Assembly: GCA_949300425.1 (NCBI GenBank)
Contig: CASGED010000079.1
Span: 1-59,686 of the forward strand
Source: an uncultured Bacteroides sp.
Lineage (GTDB): Bacteria > Bacteroidota > Bacteroidia > Bacteroidales > Bacteroidaceae
Reading direction: 5' to 3'
DNA: 59,686 bases
In this document: positions 1 through 7,396 of the stretch, piece after piece
Position numbering within the stretch: position 1 is the first letter of the stretch
Layout: every line of letters starts with the position of its first letter
Translations under genes and position numbers: made by a program
Notes under the pieces: generated by a model
Database searches by the model: none
Seen by the model: the letters and a program-made list of their open reading frames with translations, nothing else
Told to the model about the DNA's origin: nothing

Positions 1-1
1 C

Positions 2-340
2 CGATGGGAAAAATCATGCGGAAAACATCCTACACAGAAACCATTGTCTGTGTTGTCTCGCATTGTTTTGGCATCAACCCACAGCGGTGCGTGGATTCTT
101 GACCCATTCACCGGAAGCAGTACCACTGGCATTGCAGCCAACTTATTGGGCAGACGTTTTTTAGGCTTTGACAAAGAAAAAGAATATCTCATCCTTAGCC
201 AAAACCGCAAGAGGGAGATAGAACAAATATCAAACTTTACTCTTTTTCGCAAGAAGATTAAAGATATTGCTCTTTTGGATGAAAAAGGGCAGCTTGTGGC
301 AAAGGAAGAAGATGCTTTCAACTATGATTTGCCATTCTGA
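2..340 (+). CDS. DNA methyltransferase (N6-adenine/N4-cytosine), C-terminal fragment
   Basis: This is the 3' end of a site-specific DNA methyltransferase that uses S-adenosylmethionine. The frame is open from base 2, so the gene starts outside the window and the first internal ATG is not its start. In this frame the residues GKHPTQKP are followed by ILDPFTGSSTTG, then GRRFLGFDKEKEYL. The HPTQKP stretch and DPF.GS.TT (motif I, SAM binding) in this order are typical of beta-class m6A/m4C methyltransferases, where the catalytic DPPY motif lies upstream, here off the window. Whether a restriction partner exists cannot be seen. The call is confident for the family, not for the target site. Confidence 0.88.
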   Translation, partial: RWEKSCGKHPTQKPLSVLSRIVLASTHSGAWILDPFTGSSTTGIAANLLGRRFLGFDKEKEYLILSQNRKREIEQISNFTLFRKKIKDIALLDEKGQLVAKEEDAFNYDLPF

Positions 341-456
341 TATATCCTTTCGCCCGTAAATTGATTTCCAACTGATCAATGACAAAGTATAATGAAACGA
401 CTATACGTTTATTTAGTACTTGCTAAACCTTCACCTTAAACTTGTTTCTCCCTCGG

Positions 457-487
457 TTTGCCTTGTGAAAGAAAAGGACTATATTTG
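457..487 (+). promoter_or_regulatory. Promoter of the histidine kinase gene
   Basis: TTTG at 457-460, a 19-bp spacer, then TATATTTG at 480-487. This matches the Bacteroidetes primary sigma factor pattern exactly. The -7 box ends only 4 bp before the ATG at 492, which predicts a leaderless or nearly leaderless mRNA. Confidence 0.7.
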
Positions 488-491
488 CCGC

Positions 492-1691
492 ATGAATAAG
501 TCCAACTATATCCTCTTGACCCTCGTGGCCGCCGTCATCGCCCTCTTCTTCTTAGGACGATGGACGGGCATGAGCCTTGGGCTGCGAAGCGAACAGGTGG
601 CACGCCACGTCCACGAAGCCTGGTGCCGGACGGATGACGCCCATGCCGCCGACACCACCCTGCGCATAGACAGCCTTTTCCGCGAGGAACTGAAAGCCGC
701 CGGCCTGCGACGCCTGCGCTTCCGGCTGGACATCGTGGGGATAGACTCTGCCACGGTGCTCCGCCCCACCCTGCGCTACTATGCCGACTATGCCCCGCTG
801 GTGGAGGCTGGCAGGACATACGCCATTCCTACGGGAGACGGGCAAGGCTTCGAGGCACGGCTTCTGAACCTGCGGGCGGAGACGTTGGGCACTCAACTCT
901 ATTACCTGCTGGGCACATTGGCAGGCTTCGGGCTGTTGGGATTAGGCATATTCACGCAAGTGGGCATCATCCGCCGGCAGGACAAGCTGGCGCAGATGCG
1001 CGAGGACTTCTCCTACGCCATGATACACGACATGAAGTCGCCCCTCACCACCCTGCTCATCGGCCTGCGCACGCTCCGCAGCGGACGCTTGGACGACAAG
1101 CCGGAGAAAAAGGAACGGCACTTTGAGGTACTGGAGCAGGAGGCGGGACACTTGCTGGAGCTTACCAACCGGGTGCTCACGCTCAGCAAATTAGAGTCGG
1201 GCCGCTTGATATTGGACTTGGACGAGGTGGAACTTCCTCCCTTGGTGGAGAGTCTGACACGCACGTTCGAGGCAAAGGCCACAAAACCTGTCCGCTTCCA
1301 TACGGACTTGCAGGCGGAGATCGTCTATGCCGACAAGGAATACCTGAAGGAGGCCCTCTCCAACCTGATAGACAACGCGCTGAAATACTCCAAACCAGAA
1401 GGCGTGGAGGTAACCGTCGCCTCCATCCGGAAGAACGGTTACGTCCACATCCGGGTGCGGGACAACGGTATCGGCATCCCCCTGTCCGCCCAACGCACCA
1501 TCTTCGACAAGTTCGAGCGTGTCCTGCCCAAAGGTGAAGGAAAGAAGGTCTCCGGCTTCGGCTTAGGACTGAACTACGTGATGAACGTGGTGCGCGAACA
1601 TGGAGGCTACGTCGGGGTGGAAAGCATGCCGGGGCGGTACAGTGAATTTACCGTCTCGCTGCCGGAGAGAAAGGAAGAGGAGAATGAATGA
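492..1691 (+). CDS. Orphan membrane sensor histidine kinase
   Basis: Membrane-bound sensor kinase of about 399 residues. Transmembrane segments lie near residues 6-22 and 136-160 and enclose a periplasmic sensor region of about 110 residues. The HisKA dimerisation box HDMKSPLT has phospho-acceptor H179. The ATPase domain has the N box NLIDNALKYS (291-300), G1 box DNGIGI (324-329) and G2 box GFGLGL (355-360). The start is ATG 492, just after a complete promoter; the frame is open further upstream, but a start there would precede the promoter. No response regulator lies next to it, so the partner must be encoded elsewhere. All kinase motifs look intact; the signal sensed is unknown. Confidence 0.92.
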   Translation: MNKSNYILLTLVAAVIALFFLGRWTGMSLGLRSEQVARHVHEAWCRTDDAHAADTTLRIDSLFREELKAAGLRRLRFRLDIVGIDSATVLRPTLRYYADYAPLVEAGRTYAIPTGDGQGFEARLLNLRAETLGTQLYYLLGTLAGFGLLGLGIFTQVGIIRRQDKLAQMREDFSYAMIHDMKSPLTTLLIGLRTLRSGRLDDKPEKKERHFEVLEQEAGHLLELTNRVLTLSKLESGRLILDLDEVELPPLVESLTRTFEAKATKPVRFHTDLQAEIVYADKEYLKEALSNLIDNALKYSKPEGVEVTVASIRKNGYVHIRVRDNGIGIPLSAQRTIFDKFERVLPKGEGKKVSGFGLGLNYVMNVVREHGGYVGVESMPGRYSEFTVSLPERKEEENE

Positions 1692-1720
1692 CGAAGTTAG
1701 GATATATCAATAAGAATGTT

Positions 1721-1728
1721 TACTTTTG
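1721..1728 (+). promoter_or_regulatory. Promoter -7 box for the DUF2851 gene
   Basis: TACTTTTG lies 18 bp before the GTG start. TTAG at 1697-1700 (20-bp spacing) is a weak -33 candidate. Confidence 0.45.
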
Positions 1729-1746
1729 CACAAATAATAAATAAAC

Positions 1747-3024
1747 GTGGAGAAATTATTGCATTACGTTTGGAGCCACAAGCTGTTTCCCTTAGGCGAA
1801 CTCCGCACGACGGACGGACAGCGGGTGGAAGTGATTGACCCCGGTTTGCCTAACCCGCATGCCGGACCGGACTTTATAAGTGCCAAACTAAAGCTGAACG
1901 GAGTGCTTTGGGCAGGTAACGTAGAAATACACGACCGGGCATCGGACTGGATGAAGCACGGGCACGACCGGGACGCAGCCTACAATAACGTCATCCTGCA
2001 TGTAGTGGGAGAAGCCGACTGTACAGTGACACGGCAGGACGGGGAAAAGATTCCTCAACTGATAATGGCCGTTCCGGAGGAAGTGACCCGCCGATATGAG
2101 GAACTTCGCCAGACGGATGTGCGCCCGCGCTGCTACACCATCCTTTCGGATTTGCCTAAACTGACGGTGCACTCGTGGCTTTCGGCCTTGCAGGTGGAAC
2201 GCTTCGAACGGAAGGCCAAGGACATCGGGAGTCGGCTCGACCAGTGCGGAGGACATTGGGAGGATGTGTTCTTCATCACCTTGGCACGCAATTATGGCTT
2301 TGGGCTGAACGCAGACGCTTTCGAGGCATGGGCCAGACTCATTCCACTTCGCGCCGTGGACAAACACCGTGACAACCTCTTCCAGGTGGAGGCGTTCTTC
2401 CTCGGCACGGCGGGCTTCCTGGAAGAAGAACGGACCGGACAAGATGACTATTACATCTGCCTGAGAAAAGAATACCGCTACTTGAGACAGAAGTTCAGCC
2501 TGCCCGAGCCCATGACCGCCTCACGCTGGAAACTCCTGCGGACACGCCCGGGCAGTTTCCCACACATCCGACTGGCGCAACTGGCTTACCTCTATCACCG
2601 CGGAGAAGGCCTTTTCTCTAAAGCAATGGAGACACAAACGGTTGACGAACTCCGGAAATTGCTGGCCACGGACGTGTCGGCCTATTGGGAGGAGCATTTC
2701 ACCTTTGCCAAGGTCTCGTCTCGAAGCAAGAAGCAAATGAGCAAATCGGGACTCGACCTGATTATCATCAACACCGTAGTGCCTTTCCTGTATGCCTATG
2801 GACGACATCGCGGAGAAGAATACCTATGCGAACGGGCCACAGCCCTGCTGGAGGAACTGCCTGCCGAGAACAACTACATCATCCGCATGTGGGAGGGAGC
2901 GGGCATAGCTGTCACGTCCGCCGCCGACTCGCAAGCGCTCATCCAGCTACAGAAGGAGTATTGCGACCGACGGGACTGTCTGCGCTGCCGCTTCGGGTAC
3001 CAGTATCTGAAACATCGAAAATAA
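1747..3024 (+). CDS. DUF2851 family protein
   Basis: Protein of 425 residues that opens MEKLLHYVWSHKLFPLGEL and continues with DGQRVEVIDPGLPNPHAGPDF, a signature I associate with the Bacteroidetes family DUF2851. There is no signal peptide or membrane segment, so it should be cytoplasmic. The conserved start, with its HAGPDF and GNVEIH motifs, resembles acidic metal-binding patterns, but no activity is established. Near the C-terminus CDRRDCLRCRFGY contains a cysteine cluster that could bind a metal (inference). The start is GTG, chosen because the family begins here and a -7 box lies just upstream. The histidine kinase gene ends 55 bp before it. Confidence 0.82.
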   Translation: MEKLLHYVWSHKLFPLGELRTTDGQRVEVIDPGLPNPHAGPDFISAKLKLNGVLWAGNVEIHDRASDWMKHGHDRDAAYNNVILHVVGEADCTVTRQDGEKIPQLIMAVPEEVTRRYEELRQTDVRPRCYTILSDLPKLTVHSWLSALQVERFERKAKDIGSRLDQCGGHWEDVFFITLARNYGFGLNADAFEAWARLIPLRAVDKHRDNLFQVEAFFLGTAGFLEEERTGQDDYYICLRKEYRYLRQKFSLPEPMTASRWKLLRTRPGSFPHIRLAQLAYLYHRGEGLFSKAMETQTVDELRKLLATDVSAYWEEHFTFAKVSSRSKKQMSKSGLDLIIINTVVPFLYAYGRHRGEEYLCERATALLEELPAENNYIIRMWEGAGIAVTSAADSQALIQLQKEYCDRRDCLRCRFGYQYLKHRK

Positions 3025-3064
3025 CAAACTTTTTATCTATAACCTTTTTAAAACAAATTGCATT

Positions 3065-4147
3065 ATGAATGACCTTTTATCTATCACCGCTCACTTCCGC
3101 TTGCCGGGTGAAGTCCGGGAAATCGTACCTCTGGGATCAGGACTTATCAACGACACGTACAAGGTAGTCACAAAGTCCGGACAGCCCGATTTCGTGCTGC
3201 AACGCATCAACCACCATGTGTTCCAAAACGTGGACCTGTTGCAACGGAACATTGAAGCCGTTACGGCCCACATCCGGCAACGGTTGGAAGAACGGGGTGA
3301 AAACGACTTGGACCGCAAGACGTTGCATTTCTGGCCAGCCGAAGACGGAAAGACCTATTGGACAGACGGGACGACCTATTGGCGCGTGATGACTTTCATC
3401 CCGAACGCCGTGACGCGCGAAGCCGTCAATCCGGAGAATGCCCGGCTGGTGGGCCTGGCCTTTGGCGATTTTGAAGCCATGTTGGCGGACATTACCGACA
3501 GGCTGGGCGAGACCATCCCCGACTTCCACAACATGGAGTTCCGCCTGAAACAACTGCGTGAGGCGGTGGCTGACAACAAAGCGGGCCGCGTGAAGGAAGT
3601 AAGCTACTATTTAGACGAAATCGAACGCCGGGCCGAGGAAATGTGCAAGGCCGAACGGCTGTACCGGGAAGGTAAACTGCCCAAACGCGTGTGCCACTGC
3701 GACACGAAAGTGAACAACATGATGTTCGACGAGGCGACGGATCAAGTGCTCTGCGTCATCGACTTGGACACGGTAATGCCTTCGTTCATCTTCTCCGACT
3801 ATGGCGACTTCCTCCGCTCGGCAGCCAACACTGGGGCTGAAGACGATCGTAACCCGGACAACGTGAACTTCAACATGGACATCTTCCGCGCCTTCACTGC
3901 AGGATACATCGAGGCCGCGCGCGGTTTCCTGCTCCCCATCGAGATAGAGAACCTGCCCTATGCCGCCGCCCTGTTCCCCTACATGCAATGCGTGCGCTTT
4001 CTGGCCGACTATCTGAACGGAGACACTTACTATAAGATACAGTACCCCGAACACAACCTGGTGCGCACCAAAGCCCAGTTCAAGCTGCTGCAAAGCGTAG
4101 AAGAACATACGCCGGAGATGCACGCTTACATTAAGTCGCTGCTGTAA
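3065..4147 (+). CDS. APH-fold sugar kinase, N-acetylhexosamine 1-kinase-like
   Basis: Cytoplasmic kinase of 360 residues in the aminoglycoside phosphotransferase/choline kinase fold. The catalytic loop reads CHCDTKVNN, with presumed catalytic D213 and metal ligand N218. The Mg-binding motif is CVIDLDTVMPS (D233/D235). The combination HCDTK.NN ... VIDLDTVMP and the 360-residue length match the NahK group, which phosphorylates GlcNAc/GalNAc at C1 in salvage of host glycans. Substrate is inferred from family resemblance only. It lies 40 bp downstream of the DUF2851 gene and may be co-transcribed with it. An antibiotic-resistance role is unlikely. Confidence 0.78.
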   Translation: MNDLLSITAHFRLPGEVREIVPLGSGLINDTYKVVTKSGQPDFVLQRINHHVFQNVDLLQRNIEAVTAHIRQRLEERGENDLDRKTLHFWPAEDGKTYWTDGTTYWRVMTFIPNAVTREAVNPENARLVGLAFGDFEAMLADITDRLGETIPDFHNMEFRLKQLREAVADNKAGRVKEVSYYLDEIERRAEEMCKAERLYREGKLPKRVCHCDTKVNNMMFDEATDQVLCVIDLDTVMPSFIFSDYGDFLRSAANTGAEDDRNPDNVNFNMDIFRAFTAGYIEAARGFLLPIEIENLPYAAALFPYMQCVRFLADYLNGDTYYKIQYPEHNLVRTKAQFKLLQSVEEHTPEMHAYIKSLL

Positions 4148-4156
4148 ATGTAGTGC

Positions 4157-4241
4157 TGTAAATGAAGAATTAAGAATGAAGAATTAAGAATTTCCTTGCG
4201 ACATCCTTAAGAATTCTTCATTCTTTATTCATCATTTAATT
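4157..4241. repeat. AAGAATGAAGAATT-type inverted repeat
   Basis: Tandem AATGAAGAATTAAG units are followed, after a short spacer, by TTCTTCATTCTTTATTCATC, forming an imperfect foldback between the kinase gene and the CBM9-like gene. A second element of the same type is at 7297-7395. Confidence 0.55.
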
Positions 4242-4251
4242 TTGTACACCT

Positions 4252-4968
4252 ATGAGATATTTAATTATCTGCATCCTCTGCGCCCTTTGCGGAGCATGCA
4301 ATCAATCAACTACTGATATGAAAGAACTATATGTAAAGAAAATCAGCTTGAAAGGCGTATCGGTGGAAGCCGTACCCGCCTTGTTGGACGCGGAAGGAAT
4401 AGCTTTCGTACCCATTGAGACCGTAAATTGGAAAGAATATTCTTACCGGCCTGAAACATTCTTCCGCATAGCGCATACAGGCGACGCCATCGTGCTCCAC
4501 TACAAGGTGCGCGAAGCGTCCGTACGTGCCGTCGCCGCCGCGGACAACGGCCCTGTGTGGGAAGACGCCTGCGTGGAGTTCTTCTCCAGCCCGACAGACG
4601 ACGGTACCTATTATAATATGGAATGTAATTGTACGGGTACACTGTTGGTAGGCACAGGCAGCAGCCGTAACGGCAGGGAACCTGCTCCCCAAACCGTACT
4701 GGACAATGTACAACGCTGGGCAAGCTTAGGACGTGTATCTTTCGAAGAACGCATAGGCGAGTGTACGTGGGAAGTGGTATTAATCATTCCTACCGCTACT
4801 TACTTCAAGCATCAAGTGAAATCGCTATCGGGCAAGACCATGCGCGCCAACTTCTACAAGTGCGGGGATAAGCTGCAGACGCCCCATTTCCTTTCCTGGA
4901 ATCCTATCGCCGTAGAATCTCCGGACTTTCACCGTCCTGAGTTTTTCGGCACGCTGCGGTTCGAATAA
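4252..4968 (+). CDS. Lipoprotein with CBM9-like carbohydrate-binding domain
   Basis: Secreted lipoprotein of 238 residues. The N-terminus MRYLIICILCALCGAC ends in a lipobox with Cys16 as the likely lipidation site. The rest resembles the family 9 carbohydrate-binding fold of Bacteroidetes, with the typical VWEDACVEFFSSP.DDG.YYN.ECN stretch around residues 100-125 and the C-terminal signature SPDFHRPEFFGTLRFE. Such proteins are thought to bind sugars at the cell surface. The gene lies after an inverted repeat, 104 bp downstream of the sugar kinase, so a separate transcript is possible. Ligand unknown. Confidence 0.72.
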   Translation: MRYLIICILCALCGACNQSTTDMKELYVKKISLKGVSVEAVPALLDAEGIAFVPIETVNWKEYSYRPETFFRIAHTGDAIVLHYKVREASVRAVAAADNGPVWEDACVEFFSSPTDDGTYYNMECNCTGTLLVGTGSSRNGREPAPQTVLDNVQRWASLGRVSFEERIGECTWEVVLIIPTATYFKHQVKSLSGKTMRANFYKCGDKLQTPHFLSWNPIAVESPDFHRPEFFGTLRFE

Positions 4969-4989
4969 ATACCGGAAATGAACCGAAAA

Positions 4990-5070
4990 AACACAGAGAC
5001 ACGAAGACACAAAGAAATTTTTCAATGGAAATCATGAAATAATAACTCTGTGCCTTTGTGTCTCCGTGTT
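4990..5070. terminator. Long imperfect inverted repeat, likely bidirectional terminator
   Basis: Left arm 4990-5014 (AACACAGAGACACGAAGACA...) pairs with right arm 5046-5070 with about five mismatches in 25. It lies between two convergent genes. The same CAGAGACACGAAGACAC core recurs as a perfect inverted repeat at 56961-57016. Confidence 0.55.
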
Positions 5071-5106
5071 CAAAAAGCCCCGGATAATCCCATCCGGCAA
5101 GTATCC

Positions 5107-5883
5107 TTATCTGACTATCTCCTTCGCCTCGCGGATGAAATTCAGGATATTGTGAATCTCATCGCTCATCGGAATTTGGTCTTCAATCTTCAGAACGGCA
5201 TCCTGCAGGCTAAAGTTACCTTGATAAATCAGACGGTAGGCGTTCATAATATGGCGTAAAATTCGGTCAGTGATGTGGTTCACATCACTCTTGTGCTGTA
5301 GGATAACGGCGTTGATGCCATGATACTGCACAGGATTCCCCGCCATAATGACGTAAGGAGGTACATGCTTGGATATGCGGCAACCGGACTGTATCAGCAC
5401 CCAACTCCCAATGTGGCAGTTCTGCTGCACGATGACGTTGCTGCTGAGGATGGTGCAATCATCCACTCGGCTCTCACCGGCCACCATGCTGCGGATACCC
5501 AACACGCAATGATTGCCGATGTGTACATCGTGACACAGATGCACACCGTCCATCAGGAAATTCTCGTTACCGATGTGCGTACCGCCTTCCTTATGCGTGG
5601 CACGGGCAATCACTACATTCTCACGGATTTCATTCTTGTCACCAATGACAAGCAAACTATCTTCACCTTCATAATGGAAATCTTGCGGCGTACTGGCCAA
5701 CACCGAACCATGATGCACGGTATTGCTCTTACCCATACGGGTACCATTCAAAATACGCGCACCGGACATGATGACGCAATCATCACCGATTTCCACATCG
5801 CCTTCAATATAAGCGAACGGTTGTACCGTTACATTCTTACCGAGCTTGGCGGCAGGGTCTACATAAGCTAAAGGACTAATCAT
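5107..5883 (-). CDS. LpxA-like UDP-GlcNAc O-acyltransferase (left-handed beta-helix)
   Basis: Protein of 258 residues built from hexapeptide repeats over residues 1-190 followed by a helical tail, the architecture of LpxA, which adds a hydroxyacyl chain to UDP-GlcNAc in the first step of lipid A synthesis. The catalytic His of LpxA corresponds to H118 in VHLCHDVHIGN, and GGTHIGNENFLM aligns with the GGTTHIG.NN.FM region. The neighbouring context is not the usual lpxD-lpxC/fabZ-lpxA cluster: it is the last gene of the efflux operon, starting 18 bp after the outer-membrane channel gene. It may be a paralog with a different acyl donor or sugar-nucleotide acceptor; confidence in the fold is high, in the exact substrate moderate. 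Confidence 0.8.
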   Translation of the reverse strand: MISPLAYVDPAAKLGKNVTVQPFAYIEGDVEIGDDCVIMSGARILNGTRMGKSNTVHHGSVLASTPQDFHYEGEDSLLVIGDKNEIRENVVIARATHKEGGTHIGNENFLMDGVHLCHDVHIGNHCVLGIRSMVAGESRVDDCTILSSNVIVQQNCHIGSWVLIQSGCRISKHVPPYVIMAGNPVQYHGINAVILQHKSDVNHITDRILRHIMNAYRLIYQGNFSLQDAVLKIEDQIPMSDEIHNILNFIREAKEIVR

Positions 5884-5901
5884 GATAGTAGATTTTAAGT
5901 A

Positions 5902-7290
5902 TTAATTTTCTCTTCCTCCACCTAATGCCTGGTACAAATTGATGACAGCCTGCATTTGATCGAACGTATCAGATACCTCGGACAACTGCGCGCTGAGATA
6001 CGATTGTTCGGCTGTCAGCACTTCCAGATAGGTTGACGTGCCTAAGTTAAACAATTCTTTTGTATCTTCAGCCGCTTTGCGGGAAGAATTTACCTGCATG
6101 GTGCGGGAATTAACTTTTGCCAACGTATTCTGGTACAAAGAAAGGGCATTGCTCACCTCGTTTCCGGCGTTGAGCAGAGCGGTCTGAAAACCAATCTTCG
6201 CCTGCTCTTCCTGTGCCTTAGCTTGTTTGAGGCGGGCAATGTTCGTACCCCGATAGAACAAGGGCTGAGTCAAAGAGCCCACCAAAGAAGCTAATAGCTT
6301 ACCCGGATTGACGATACCTGCCCCGCTACTGTTTGTCCATCCGGCCGAACCACTTAACGTGATGTTCGGATAGAAGGCGGCACGGGCACTGTTCGTGTTG
6401 TAATAACAAGCGGCTAACGTCATTTCAGCAGCCTTCACATCCGGACGATTGGAAAGTAACTGAATGGGAATACCAGCCGAGAACTCTGTAGGCAATACCT
6501 GGTCTTCCAACACGCCACGCTCAATGGCATGTGCCGGCTCATTCAGTATCAGGCAAAAAGCGTTCTCCGTCTCTGTCAGGCTTTGGCGCAAGTCGGACAA
6601 GGAAGCCACCACTTGCGCATAGGCACTGCGGCTTTGCTCGATGGCCGCACTGTTCACGCTGCCATATTCGTACATCGCTTCCATCGTTTCCACATACTTC
6701 TTCAGTACATTAGCCGTATTTTCCGTAATCTGCAACTGGCGGTCCAGCATCAACAACGTATAATAGATATTGGCCGTGCTGGCTATCAGTTGTGTCTGGA
6801 CAGCCTGCTGATTGTATTCAGCTTGTTTCAATGAAACCTGTGCGGCACGTTTTGGATTTAAAATCTGACCGAACAAGTCAATCTGCCAACTGGCGGTAAC
6901 GGGAATAGAATAAGTCTTTGAAGTAGCCTCGCCTTTGTTCCAATTGGTCAACGTACCTTGCGGGCTTAAACCTATCTGCGGCAAATAAGCCAAACGAGCC
7001 GACATCAACGCAGCCTGTGCGGACTCCACATTCAGCATGGCAGAGCGCAAATCTGCATTACTTGCCAACGCCTGTTCAATGTAACCTTGCAACTGCGGGT
7101 CGGTAAACACTTCCCTCCAAGGCACGTTGCCAAAGTTAGTAGTGTCGGAAGCCGCAGCACTGTTCACCAAGGCCGTGTCACGGTACAGACCTTCCGCGGA
7201 GATGTCTTCCGGTCTGTCGTATGCTTTATAGATGTGGCAACTGCTCAGAAGAGCGGTTGCACACATCAGAGTGATGATTTTTCCTTTCAT
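5902..7290 (-). CDS. Outer-membrane efflux channel lipoprotein (TolC/NodT family)
   Basis: Outer-membrane factor of a tripartite efflux pump, 462 residues. The signal MKGKIITLMCATALLSSC ends in a lipobox, as in the OprM/NodT branch. Two copies of the OEP repeat follow; the RPDVKAAEMTLAA stretch around residue 280 and the C-terminal YLEVLTAEQSYLSAQL are family hallmarks. It is third in the operon, 106 bp after the pump gene, with an inverted repeat (7297-7395) in the gap that could lower its expression relative to the pump. Confidence 0.93.
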   Translation of the reverse strand: MKGKIITLMCATALLSSCHIYKAYDRPEDISAEGLYRDTALVNSAAASDTTNFGNVPWREVFTDPQLQGYIEQALASNADLRSAMLNVESAQAALMSARLAYLPQIGLSPQGTLTNWNKGEATSKTYSIPVTASWQIDLFGQILNPKRAAQVSLKQAEYNQQAVQTQLIASTANIYYTLLMLDRQLQITENTANVLKKYVETMEAMYEYGSVNSAAIEQSRSAYAQVVASLSDLRQSLTETENAFCLILNEPAHAIERGVLEDQVLPTEFSAGIPIQLLSNRPDVKAAEMTLAACYYNTNSARAAFYPNITLSGSAGWTNSSGAGIVNPGKLLASLVGSLTQPLFYRGTNIARLKQAKAQEEQAKIGFQTALLNAGNEVSNALSLYQNTLAKVNSRTMQVNSSRKAAEDTKELFNLGTSTYLEVLTAEQSYLSAQLSEVSDTFDQMQAVINLYQALGGGREN

Positions 7291-7296
7291 ATATAT

Positions 7297-7395
7297 TTTA
7301 AATTAAGAATGAAGAATGAGGAATGAAGAATTACCTGTTCTTACCTTACTACAAGAAAATTCTTCATTCTTCATTTTTAGTTCTTCATTTAAATT
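7297..7395. repeat. AAGAATGAAGAATT-type inverted repeat inside the efflux operon
   Basis: Left arm 7297-7333 contains AAGAATGAAGAATG units; right arm 7358-7395 is its near complement (AATTCTTCATTCTTCAT...). It occupies nearly all the space between pump and channel genes. It is the same type as 4157-4241. Confidence 0.6.
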
Positions 7396-7396
7396 G

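Noticed and set aside
2685-3068. 127-codon frame overlapping the end of the DUF2851 gene
   Set aside because: Out-of-frame shadow with no domain; the DUF2851 frame explains the region.
3065-4147. Aminoglycoside resistance phosphotransferase
   Set aside because: The HCDTK.NN and VIDLDTVMP motifs and 360-residue length fit the N-acetylhexosamine kinase group better.
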